The notes beneath the pieces are model-generated. The model did no database searches. It saw nothing but the letters and a program-made list of their open reading frames with translations, and had not been told where the DNA came from. A stretch of 64,000 nt of DNA, taken from assembly GCF_028771845.1 (NCBI RefSeq), contig NZ_CP118270.1, forward strand, positions 6,572,001 to 6,636,000, given 5' to 3'. Shown here in pieces: positions 33,798 through 42,564 of the stretch; position 1 is the stretch's first letter; each line of letters begins with the position of its first letter. This DNA comes from Paenibacillus marchantiae. Lineage in GTDB: Bacteria; Bacillota; Bacilli; Paenibacillales; Paenibacillaceae. The position numbers and the translations under genes are program-made.

Positions 33798-35849
33798 TCA
33801 TTCACCTGAATACATAACCGTCATGGATATAGCAGGAATGCTGACCTGACCATCCTTGGCCGTACGCAGCGTCTCGGTACCAGCCTGCCCCTGCTCTACG
33901 ACCACATTCCATGTACCTGAAGGAACGGAGGTTGTACGGGTTTCTTTGGAAGCATTATATATAACGATTATCCGTCCCCATGAATCTCCGACAGCGGTTC
34001 CTGCCAGTTCATAGGCCAACAGCCCTTTTCCTTTTTCAAGCAATCGAACATGGAGCTCAATCTCTTTCCGGGTACGAAGACGAAAAGCAGGATGCTCGCG
34101 CCGAAGACGGATCAGGCCACGATAATAATCATAAATAGGCTTAAACTGCTGCTTTTGCTCCCACCGAATAGCATTGACTGAATCCCCACTCTCATGACTG
34201 TTGGCATCACCATATTTACTTCGCAGAAATTCATCTCCAGCCGCAAGCAAAGGAACCCCCTGGGAAGTCAATACGATGCCATTAGCAAGTAGACAACGCC
34301 GGACCGTTTCGTTCTCCAGTATACGATCCGGGTCAACGTGTAAATACGGCTTCGCCTGCTGTACAGCCTCTTCCACGTTGGCGCTGCCTTTCACACGACC
34401 ATCTTCGCTATATTTGATAAATCCCAGTGTATCGTGCAATCCTTGCGTCTGGGCGACTTTGTCCCACAGGTTGAGATTATCATGTACGGTTACATAATTA
34501 ATCGTTTCAGATGAGTTATCCGTAAAATCGGTAATGGCTCCCCGTACGCCTGTCCATATATCATCTTCCTTTCCCTCCGCTCCAGTAGCAAATCCGGTTC
34601 CCGTTCCATCACTATCGCCTTTGATCGTTCCACGGAGGTTATCGTTAAATACAGCAAATCCGGCTTTACGCTGTGCTCCCTTAAGTGTCATTTGATCCCC
34701 AAGGGGTGATTCCAACGCTCCCCAGGGTTCACCGTATAAGAGGATGGACGGAGAAACTTTGGCATGCAGTTCTGCTGCGAGCTCTTTCATCGTTGCAGTG
34801 TCCATCAGACCCATCAGGTCAAAACGAAACCCGTCCACATGGTATTCCTCTGCCCAGTATCGTACGGAGTCGATAATGAATTTGCGCACCATCGGGCGCT
34901 CCGTAGCCACTTCATTGCCTGTACCAGATCCATTGCTGTACGTGCCATCCGGGTTCTGACGGTAGTAATATCCTGGAACAAGCTTCTCAAATGAACTGGC
35001 TGCCGTATCAAACGTATGATTGTACACCACATCCATAATGACTCCGATCCCCTTCTCATGAAGGGCGAGTACCATCGATTTGAACTCTCGAATTCTTGTC
35101 TCCGGCTCATCTGCACGGGATGCATAAGAACCTTCTGGAACGTTGTAGTGGAGCGGATCATAGCCCCAGTTATAACGTGAGCAATCGGAAGTCCCGTCAT
35201 CTTCCTTCGATTCGTCCACTGTCGCAAAATCAAAAACCGGTAGCAGATGTACATGTGTAATTCCCAGCTCAGCCAAATGATCGATCCCCAGTGTATTCCC
35301 GTTTGAATCGTGCAAACCTGTCTCGGTAAAAGCAAGATACTTTCCTTTGTGCCTCATGCCGGATGACTCATGGATCGAGAAATCGCGCACATGCAGCTCA
35401 TATAAGACCGCATCTACCGTGCTCGCCAGTTCTGGACGAATATCCTCATTCCAGCCATTCGGGTGGGTCTGTTCGAGCCTGACGATGACTCCCATTTCTC
35501 CATTCATGGTCACAGCCCGTGCATAGGGGTCAACCGCAATCTCCTGTCTTCCGTCATCAAAGGTTACCCTGTACATATAACGATAACCGTTCCACTCACC
35601 TTCGAGCTTCAGGGACCAGATGCCCTGATCCTGTTTGTTCATTGGTATTTCTTTCTGTTCATCCTGATTCTTCTGTTCAATGGGACTTGACCCTGTTGAA
35701 GGCGGGGATAACAGCACATCTACCTGCTTTGCGGTAGGCGCCCACACTTTGAAACTACAGGCTTGTGGTTCCATCGTGACACCCAGATCTCTTCCTTGGT
35801 ATGTATCTACTACGTTTAATACGTCTAACTTGTGATGGTCATCAATCAT
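33798..35849 (-). CDS. Type I pullulanase
   Basis: About 683 residues, the plain form without accessory C-terminal domains. CBM48-like N-terminus (CSFKVWAPTAKQVDVLL), the YNWGYDP signature, FRFDLMGLMD (nucleophile), LYGEPWG (acid) and VTVHDNLNLWDK are all present. It lacks a signal peptide, so it probably debranches intracellular glycogen or imported maltodextrins. ATG at 35849 follows GAGGGGAA; the frame's upstream 15 residues have no site. Clearly a paralogue of the adjacent pullulanase, with about half of catalytic-domain positions identical by eye; an old tandem duplication. Confidence 0.92.
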   Translation of the reverse strand: MIDDHHKLDVLNVVDTYQGRDLGVTMEPQACSFKVWAPTAKQVDVLLSPPSTGSSPIEQKNQDEQKEIPMNKQDQGIWSLKLEGEWNGYRYMYRVTFDDGRQEIAVDPYARAVTMNGEMGVIVRLEQTHPNGWNEDIRPELASTVDAVLYELHVRDFSIHESSGMRHKGKYLAFTETGLHDSNGNTLGIDHLAELGITHVHLLPVFDFATVDESKEDDGTSDCSRYNWGYDPLHYNVPEGSYASRADEPETRIREFKSMVLALHEKGIGVIMDVVYNHTFDTAASSFEKLVPGYYYRQNPDGTYSNGSGTGNEVATERPMVRKFIIDSVRYWAEEYHVDGFRFDLMGLMDTATMKELAAELHAKVSPSILLYGEPWGALESPLGDQMTLKGAQRKAGFAVFNDNLRGTIKGDSDGTGTGFATGAEGKEDDIWTGVRGAITDFTDNSSETINYVTVHDNLNLWDKVAQTQGLHDTLGFIKYSEDGRVKGSANVEEAVQQAKPYLHVDPDRILENETVRRCLLANGIVLTSQGVPLLAAGDEFLRSKYGDANSHESGDSVNAIRWEQKQQFKPIYDYYRGLIRLRREHPAFRLRTRKEIELHVRLLEKGKGLLAYELAGTAVGDSWGRIIVIYNASKETRTTSVPSGTWNVVVEQGQAGTETLRTAKDGQVSIPAISMTVMYSGE

Positions 35850-35958
35850 GCTGTATATTCCCCTCTCGATGAGCAATAAAATGAATGTGAACAAATGCTC
35901 CTTACCTTTTATACCCGTTCTGTCACTTAACCATAATCTTAGGGATGAAAAAGAACAT

Positions 35959-36006
35959 AAAAAAACAAGCCATGCTTCACGTCATTTCACGCAAAACACA
36001 ACTTGT
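35959..36006 (-). terminator. Terminator-like hairpin after binding-protein gene
   Basis: ACAAG pairs with CTTGT, enclosing a GCGTGA/TGACGTG region, followed by T7 on the minus strand. It ends the ABC/GH105 operon. Confidence 0.5.
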
Positions 36007-36014
36007 TCTTCAAA

Positions 36015-37527
36015 TTACTTCCCGTTTAAGTGGGCATAAGACGCTTCAAATTCGGAAATGAGCTGGTCGCCACCGGATTTTCTCCAGTTCGCCACTTCCT
36101 GCTCCCATCCAGCATCATCGATTTTGCCCATAATGTATTTGGTCTGTGCATCCCAGATCATCTGGTCCAGCTCCTGGCCGCGCTCAGTATAGATGGCAGA
36201 AGACAAGGTCAGCGCCGGATTTGGAATGGCATACTTCTCATTCTCACGTGCCATCTTCGTGCCCTTCATACCGATCGGTACATCGACAAGCTCAGGCACG
36301 TTATAACCTTCAATGCTTAACAGATTGTCACGATAAGGCTTCACTTCACGCTGATACCCGTCGAAGTCCTTGAACTCGGTTTTGCCATCCGAAGTCTTCG
36401 TATAGTGCACGTCTTCCAGACCACGCAGCTGAAGCGTACTCAGTGGTTCGTCCATCAGTTGATCCAGGAACGTCAGCACCTGTTTTAACTGTTCTTCGTC
36501 CGGTACGGAAGCTTTGGGAATGACAAGTATGCCATAGTTCCCTGGTTCCCCGGCAATTCGAATGCCATCCGGTCCTTGGAACGGAGCCACATCAATCTCG
36601 CCATCAGGCACGTTTGGTGTCAGCCGCTGTTGAAACGACTTTCCGTTCTGAGCAACACCGTTCAGCTTCATAGCTACAAGACCGGAGTCGATTTTTTTGT
36701 CCGCATCAGAAGGGTCCAGCGCTGGGAAGTCACTGTTGATCAATCCCTCACTGAACAGACGCTTGAACAGCTTCATCGTGTCCACATATTCTGTGGTCAG
36801 GAATTCAGGGGTAAGTTTACCCGCATCGTCCACACCCCACTTGTTCACCCCACCAATACTTACGGCGATCCGTGTCAGCGGAGAGGATACTCCTTCGTTG
36901 TACTTTTTGAATAGTACCGTTCCATACGTATCTTCCTTGCCGTTACCATCAGGATCATCCTTGCGAATGGAGCGCATCACTTCGTACCAGTCATCCAGCG
37001 TTTTTGGTACATCCAGCTTAAGCTTGTCAAACCAGTCCTTACGGTACACCATGGCTGTACGCCCAATATCGCGGAAGTTGGGTACCCCGTAGACCTTTCC
37101 TTCGATCTTGATATTGTCAAAATAAGCCTCGGATTGGGCAGACAGGTTCTTATAATCCTTCAGGTAGGGTCCAATTTCCCAGAACAGCCCCGTTTTGGCT
37201 GCATTAAATGTTGTGGGTACATAATTCACACGCATGATGGTCGGCATCTCGCCCGAAGCTACCATGACATTAACTTTATCATCAAAAGCAGACTGCGGAA
37301 TCCACTGTACACTGACATCCGTATTCGTATATTCCTCAATCTTTTGTTCAATCCCATTCTCCTTGGCCGGCACATCACCAACCTGCATCAAAGAAATCGA
37401 AATGGGAAGCTTGCCTTCCCCTGCCGCAGGCGCTTTTTCTCTCCCCACAGCCTGCAAGCAGCCCGGCGGACATTGCACCAACCACGACCAATCCGCCTAA
37501 ACGGGACATCCGACCTTTTGGACTCAT
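36015..37527 (-). pseudogene. Sugar ABC substrate-binding lipoprotein, frameshifted in the signal peptide
   Basis: The mature protein is an intact extracellular solute-binding domain of the LplA/YtcQ group (VGDVPAKENGIEQKIEEYTNT onwards, ending SEFEASYAHLNGK), close to the product at 38846. The lipoprotein signal MSPKGRMSRLGG...SAGLLAGC starts at an ATG at 37527 with a proper AGGAGA site, but in a different frame. Removing one base of the C run at 37443-37446 (GGGG on the coding strand) would join GLLAGCG to REKAPAAGEG. As written the binding domain cannot be exported. Either a recent inactivating mutation or a sequencing error; the rest of the frame shows no decay. Confidence 0.75.
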
Positions 37528-37712
37528 GAACCATCTCTCCTTTGGTTAACCAAATTGTTCACATTTTGCCTCATTTGATTAAATCGCTACGGGTACACAA
37601 TATAGACGGACTGAACCGTTCCGATCTATATTGTGCTGATTTGAAGTCGCTCCTTGGATTGATGCAAAATGCCCCATGAATACGCTATCATAAATGAGTC
37701 TTAAGAAAAGAA

Positions 37713-38822
37713 CTAGCGTGTCGCCAGTTCCATTTCCACTCCTGCCAAAATAAATGGAGCAACCGATTTCGGATCATTAATCCGAATGGATTCAGTTACA
37801 TAATACTCGTATGACCCGTCACGATACGGGGTACCGCCCAGACCTGCCCCACCGTTACACTGCGTCAGGGACAATACACCTTCACGATCCGTTTGCAGCA
37901 GATGCAGCAGCAGACCCTGATACCCCTTTTCTGCGATCGCTTTAAACTTGCCACTCAGATAACCCTTACGTACGCCCTTCGCAAGTGCATACACAAACAT
38001 TGAGGTTCCCGAAGCCTCCAAATAATTACGCTCACGCCCCGGCTGATCGAGCAAATGAGGCCATAACCCGGACTGTTGGTCCTGTACATGTACAAGTGCA
38101 TTCGCTACACGTTCGAAAATCCCCACAATCTGACCCCGCTGCTCATGATCTACAGGCAGATGATCCAATGTATCCACTACCGCCATCACATACCAGCCCA
38201 TCGCCCGGCTCCATACATGCGGAGAGCATCCGGTTTCTCCCGAGCTCCAGCGCTGTTCCCTGCTCTCATCCCAGGCATGGTACAGTAGACCGCTGCGTGG
38301 ATCACGTGTACGTTTCTCCACCAGCAGTAGCTGTAATGCCGCCTTGTCAAACCATTTCTCCTCGCCAGTAACCGCACCATATTGCGTCAGGAACGGCGTG
38401 GCCATATACAGCCCATCCAGCCACATCTGAAACGGGTAGACCTTCTTGTGCCAGAATCCACCTTCACTCGTACGAGGCTGTCCCTTAAGCTGTACCATGA
38501 GCAAATCCGCGGCTTTACGGTACTTTTCTTCGCCCGTTTTGTCCAGCAATAGGAACAGCGATTTCCCCTGGTTAATCTGGTCCAGGTTATATTCCTCAAC
38601 TGCATAGGAACGAATCGAGCCATCTTCCTGAATGAAGTTATCCATCAGTTCATGAATGTAATCGAAATATTTCTGTTCTCCGGTATGGGTGTACAGCTCT
38701 TCCAGCGCTTTCAGTAGACAACCATTTTCATAATGCCAGGTAGGGTACAACTCATGATTGCGATAACTTTCCATGAACTGTTCAGCCATCCGTACCGGTG
38801 TGAATTGCAGGGTTTCTTTCAT
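37713..38822 (-). CDS. GH105 (YteR-type) unsaturated rhamnogalacturonyl/glucuronyl hydrolase
   Basis: 369 residues forming an (alpha/alpha)6 barrel. The catalytic aspartate lies in YPFQMWLDGLYMA, and the HVWSRAMGWYVMAVVDTLD helix and the TQCNGGAGLGG loop are those of the YteR/GH105 family. It hydrates and releases the unsaturated uronic acid left by polysaccharide lyases on pectin fragments. No signal peptide, so it works in the cytoplasm on imported oligosaccharides. GCGGAGG precedes the ATG. It lies in an operon between two binding-protein genes and downstream of the permeases, tying the importer to pectin-type substrates. Confidence 0.9.
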   Translation of the reverse strand: MKETLQFTPVRMAEQFMESYRNHELYPTWHYENGCLLKALEELYTHTGEQKYFDYIHELMDNFIQEDGSIRSYAVEEYNLDQINQGKSLFLLLDKTGEEKYRKAADLLMVQLKGQPRTSEGGFWHKKVYPFQMWLDGLYMATPFLTQYGAVTGEEKWFDKAALQLLLVEKRTRDPRSGLLYHAWDESREQRWSSGETGCSPHVWSRAMGWYVMAVVDTLDHLPVDHEQRGQIVGIFERVANALVHVQDQQSGLWPHLLDQPGRERNYLEASGTSMFVYALAKGVRKGYLSGKFKAIAEKGYQGLLLHLLQTDREGVLSLTQCNGGAGLGGTPYRDGSYEYYVTESIRINDPKSVAPFILAGVEMELATR

Positions 38823-38845
38823 GATGTTCCTCCGCTTCCGGCTTT

Positions 38846-40345
38846 TTATTTAGCCTGTTTTTTGTAGTCTTCGGCATATTCCTCACGAATTTTGGTACCG
38901 CCCGCATTGCCCCAATTCTCGATCTCCTGTTTCCAGCCATTTTCATCGATTTTGCCCATAATATATTTGGTCTGCGCATCTGCAATCATCTGATCCAGAT
39001 CTGCCCCACGATCGCCATAAGTAGACGAATACAAGGTTAATGCAGGGTTTGGCACAGCATGTTCCGCCAGTTCTTTGGCAAGTTCCGTACCCTTTTCACC
39101 GAGTTCGGTATCTTTCAATTTCGGTACGTTGTAACCTTCTACGTAAGGCAAGTTATCACGATATGGCTTCACTTCACGCTGGAACGCATCGAAGTCGCTC
39201 ATCTCCACCTGGTCCTCGCCAGCCTTCTTATAATGTTTGTCTTCAATACCACGCATCAGCAGCGTTGCCATCTCCGGGTCCATCAATTTATCCAGGAAAG
39301 ACAACAGGTTTTTCAGCTCTTCTTCCGATTTCACCGTCGCTTTCGGGAAGGCCAGAATACCGGAGTTACCCGTCTGCCCCGCCACACGGTCGCCACTCAC
39401 ACCAAGCAAACCTGCAATGTCTACTACGCCATCCGGGTCATTCTTAGAAAGACGCTCTTGTTGGCTCTTTCCGTTCTGGGCGACACCGATACGCATGCCG
39501 ACAACACCTGTATCATATTTCTTCTCCGCTTCTGTGGAGTCAAATACGGCAAAGTCCTGATTCAGCAGTTTCTCGCTATACAAACGTTTCAGCAAATCCA
39601 GCACCTGCATATATTCCGGTGTCATGAATTCCGGCGTAAAACTGCCGTCATCTTCTACCTTCCACTTGTTTGGTGCACCAAAACTTACGCCAAGACGTGT
39701 AGTGAAGGAATATTGATCCTCGTTATACTTTTTGAAAAGCATGAGTCCAAACGTATTATCCTGACCGTCTCCATCCGGATCGGAGGTCGCCAGTGTCTTT
39801 ATCGTTTCATACCATTCATCCGGTGTCGTTGGTACCTTGAGATTCAACTTATCAAACCAGTCTTTACGGTAAATCACCGTTGCACGGGCAATATCAGAGA
39901 ATACGGGTACCCCGTAGATTTTGCCTTCCACCTTGATATTGTCAAAGAAACGCTCGTTCTGTGCAGACAGATTTTTATAATCCTTCAGCAAAGGTCCAAC
40001 TTCCCAGAATACATCGTTACGCATCGCACTGGTTACGGTTGGGTTATATTGTACTTTCACAATTTTGGGCATATCGCTGGATGCAATCATGACATTGATT
40101 TTGTCATTGTAAGCCGAAGCCGGAATCCACTGAATGTCCAGTTTGGTGTTCGTATACGCCTCAATCTTTTGCTGGACCTCATTGCCTTTGCTCGGTACGT
40201 CGCCCACCTGTGCTATTGCAATGGACACGTTCTGCACTCCGCCCTCGGCAGCCTGACCTTCATCCGATCCGCATCCTGCCAGCAGACCTGTTACCAATGC
40301 CAGTGTGCTCAAGACAGCTACGGCTTTCTTTTTTGTTGCTTTCAT
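38846..40345 (-). CDS. Sugar ABC transporter substrate-binding lipoprotein
   Basis: About 499 residues with a signal peptide and lipobox LLAGC (cysteine near residue 25), followed by a large solute-binding domain of the LplA/YtcQ type (IAIAQVGDVPSKGNEVQQKIEAYTNTKLDIQW ...). It delivers oligosaccharides to the two permeases encoded upstream. ATG at 40345 follows GGGGAGG; the frame's upstream 13 residues are not needed. It is paralogous to the frameshifted binding protein at 36015 and shows the intact signal-to-mature junction that the other has lost. Confidence 0.92.
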   Translation of the reverse strand: MKATKKKAVAVLSTLALVTGLLAGCGSDEGQAAEGGVQNVSIAIAQVGDVPSKGNEVQQKIEAYTNTKLDIQWIPASAYNDKINVMIASSDMPKIVKVQYNPTVTSAMRNDVFWEVGPLLKDYKNLSAQNERFFDNIKVEGKIYGVPVFSDIARATVIYRKDWFDKLNLKVPTTPDEWYETIKTLATSDPDGDGQDNTFGLMLFKKYNEDQYSFTTRLGVSFGAPNKWKVEDDGSFTPEFMTPEYMQVLDLLKRLYSEKLLNQDFAVFDSTEAEKKYDTGVVGMRIGVAQNGKSQQERLSKNDPDGVVDIAGLLGVSGDRVAGQTGNSGILAFPKATVKSEEELKNLLSFLDKLMDPEMATLLMRGIEDKHYKKAGEDQVEMSDFDAFQREVKPYRDNLPYVEGYNVPKLKDTELGEKGTELAKELAEHAVPNPALTLYSSTYGDRGADLDQMIADAQTKYIMGKIDENGWKQEIENWGNAGGTKIREEYAEDYKKQAK

Positions 40346-40409
40346 CAAACGAAAACCTCCCCTTTTTATAAAGTCATGAACCAATTCAGATGTACAACCA
40401 TGCGCAATT

Positions 40410-41282
40410 TCAACCTTTTACCGATCCCAGCATCACTCCTTTGGCAAAGTGTTTTTGCAGGAATGGATACACCAGCATGATTGGAATCGTGGAGAACACG
40501 ATAACGGCCATGCGTATGGTGAGCGGCTGAATCTCGGTCTCTTCGATACTGGTATCCCCGATCCGGCTCTGAGCCAGGATGACAATCTCACGCAGCCACA
40601 CTTGTACGGGCCACTTTTCACTATCGTTGATATAAATGACCGCGTTGAAGAAGCTGTTCCAATGAGCCACCGCGTAAAAGAGAGAGAATGTAGCCATTGC
40701 TGGCATCGACAAAGGCAGAACAATACGGAACAATACGCCCACATCGTTACATCCATCGATTTTGGCGGCATCCTCCAGTTCATCCGGAATGGCTTGGAAG
40801 AAGTTCTTAAGTACGATCAGGTTGAACGCACTAATCGCTGTAGGCAGCATCAAAGACCATAATGTATCCGTCAGGTGCAATGATTTTACGACAAAGTAGG
40901 TTGGAATCATCCCACCGCTGAACAGCATGGTGAACAGTACACCCAGCAAGATCGGCTGGCGTCCACGCAAGTATCTTCTGGAAAGCGGATACGCCATAAG
41001 CGAAGTGAACAACAGGTTAAGCAGTGTTCCGATTACAGTGATATAAATGGATACACCCAGACTGCGAATCAATGTGTCTGTAGAGAAAATGTAACGGTAA
41101 GCAGCGAGGGAGAATTCTTTCGGAAAAAGAATGAATCCTCCCTTAGCCACTTCATGCGGACTCGTAAACGAGACGGCCAAAATATAAATGAACGGGATAA
41201 CGGTCACGATTCCGATCAAAAGTAGAAAACCATGATTGAGGATATCAAAGATCCGGTTGCCCCACGTTTTATCCTGTTGCAT
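40410..41282 (-). CDS. Carbohydrate ABC transporter permease (YtcP/LplC type)
   Basis: About 290 residues with six membrane segments. The EAA loop is in DELEDAAKIDGCNDVGVLFRIVLPLSMPA, and the end FLQKHFAKGVMLGSVKG is typical of the second permease of CUT1-like systems without their own ATPase. AGGAGTG precedes the ATG at 41282. The partner permease is immediately upstream; the ATPase is not encoded here and is probably a shared MsmX-type protein. Confidence 0.92.
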   Translation of the reverse strand: MQQDKTWGNRIFDILNHGFLLLIGIVTVIPFIYILAVSFTSPHEVAKGGFILFPKEFSLAAYRYIFSTDTLIRSLGVSIYITVIGTLLNLLFTSLMAYPLSRRYLRGRQPILLGVLFTMLFSGGMIPTYFVVKSLHLTDTLWSLMLPTAISAFNLIVLKNFFQAIPDELEDAAKIDGCNDVGVLFRIVLPLSMPAMATFSLFYAVAHWNSFFNAVIYINDSEKWPVQVWLREIVILAQSRIGDTSIEETEIQPLTIRMAVIVFSTIPIMLVYPFLQKHFAKGVMLGSVKG

Positions 41283-41327
41283 CTTAATGTTCACTCCTGT
41301 CTGGTGAAGGACGTCTGCTGCCAAGCT

Positions 41328-42281
41328 TTAGTAGACGCCTTCCTCCCCGAATTTTTTGGCCATCGTGTTGGCACCCAGTACAAGTGCCAGTCCGACCACC
41401 GACTTGAACAAACCAACAGCAGCACTATAACTGTACTGTGCCTGTGTGAGACCCTTGGTGTAGACGTAGGTATCAAATACCTCACCCACATCCCGGTTCG
41501 TCGGCGTGAGCATCAGGAAGATCTGTTCAAAGCCTGTATCCAGGAAGTTACCCAGACGCAGAATGAGCAAAATAATGATTGTACTGCGGATGGCAGGCAA
41601 CGTAATATGCCATGTCTGACGCCAGCGATTGGCACCATCCATCCGTGCAGCTTCATAGAGCTGTGTATCTACACCGGAGAGTGCCGCTAGGAAAATAATC
41701 GTGCCCCAACCTACCTCTTTCCAGATGGATTGTCCAACAATCATCGTTCGAAACCAGCCGGGCTCAAGCAGGAAAGCCACTTTTTGTCCCGTCAGGTTAT
41801 AAAGTAATTCGTTAATAGCGCCGCCCTCGGTTGTGAACAGCATGTAGAACACACCAACCACAACAACCCAGGATACAAAGTGCGGAACATATACCAGCGT
41901 CTGTACAAAGCGTTTGAATCGTTCACGGCGAACTTCATTCATCATGAGTGCCAATACAATTGGCAGCGGGAAGAAGAACACCATATTATAAATCGCTAGC
42001 AAAAACGTATTCCGGAACAAAGTCCAGAACTGCGGTTCCCCGAAGAAACGCTGGAAGTGCTTAAACCCTACCCAGTCGCTGCCCAGAATGCCCTTGTAAG
42101 GCGTGTAATCCTGAAAAGCCATCGTAATACCGTACATGGGTATGTATTTGAAAATAACAAAGTAAAGCACGCCCGGTATCAACATAATATAGAGCCACCG
42201 GTTTTTAATGATGTCCCTCCACAGCAGGTTTTTGTCACTGCGGGTAGCGGGTCGTGTCCGAGCCGCCGTTTCGGCTTTCAT
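41328..42281 (-). CDS. Carbohydrate ABC transporter permease (LplB type)
   Basis: About 317 residues, six membrane segments, with FKYIPMYGITMAFQDYTPYKGI near the N-terminus and the EAA loop in YEAARMDGANRWRQTWHITLPAIRSTI. It is the first permease of the operon and ends NTMAKKFGEEGVY as in LplB homologues. GGGGAGGAAG precedes the ATG at 42281. A perfect cre box (42300-42315) lies just upstream of the ribosome-binding site, so glucose repression via CcpA is likely. Confidence 0.92.
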   Translation of the reverse strand: MKAETAARTRPATRSDKNLLWRDIIKNRWLYIMLIPGVLYFVIFKYIPMYGITMAFQDYTPYKGILGSDWVGFKHFQRFFGEPQFWTLFRNTFLLAIYNMVFFFPLPIVLALMMNEVRRERFKRFVQTLVYVPHFVSWVVVVGVFYMLFTTEGGAINELLYNLTGQKVAFLLEPGWFRTMIVGQSIWKEVGWGTIIFLAALSGVDTQLYEAARMDGANRWRQTWHITLPAIRSTIIILLILRLGNFLDTGFEQIFLMLTPTNRDVGEVFDTYVYTKGLTQAQYSYSAAVGLFKSVVGLALVLGANTMAKKFGEEGVY

Positions 42282-42299
42282 AGTGTCTTCCTCCCCACA

Positions 42300-42315
42300 T
42301 TGGAAACGATTACAA
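42300..42315. promoter_or_regulatory. Perfect cre box in the leader of the ABC operon
   Basis: TTGGAAACGATTACAA matches all 16 positions of WTGNAARCGNWWWCAW. It lies only about 19 bases before the permease start codon, downstream of any promoter, a position where CcpA would act as a road-block. The 42316-42525 stretch upstream holds no other feature I can name. Confidence 0.75.
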
Positions 42316-42525
42316 AATATCACTTCCTGAATTCATGTCTTCATTGTGGAGGATAAATGGGTAACTGGCTATCGTCTCGTTTTAGCTTCTTGTTTTCCCT
42401 TATACAGCAAGGGTTTAAGGCAATTGTAATTCTGAGCTACTCCCCTGAATGAACCACATTTAACCTCCGATATTCCTGTCTTAACTCTGCTGCAAACGCA
42501 TAATAAAGGCTGACCTTGAAACAAA

Positions 42526-42554
42526 GAAAAACCTGCCTGCCATGGCAGGCAGAG
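42526..42554 (-). terminator. Terminator after the membrane-sensor regulator
   Basis: The palindrome CTGCCTGCCATGGCAGGCAG followed by a T-rich tail on the minus strand. It separates the regulator from the ABC operon. Confidence 0.7.
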
Positions 42555-42564
42555 CAGGTTGCTT

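Noticed and set aside
39059..40480. 473-codon plus-strand frame antisense to the binding-protein gene
   Set aside because: It mirrors the codon bias of the real minus-strand gene, which has a signal peptide, lipobox, ribosome-binding site and paralogue.
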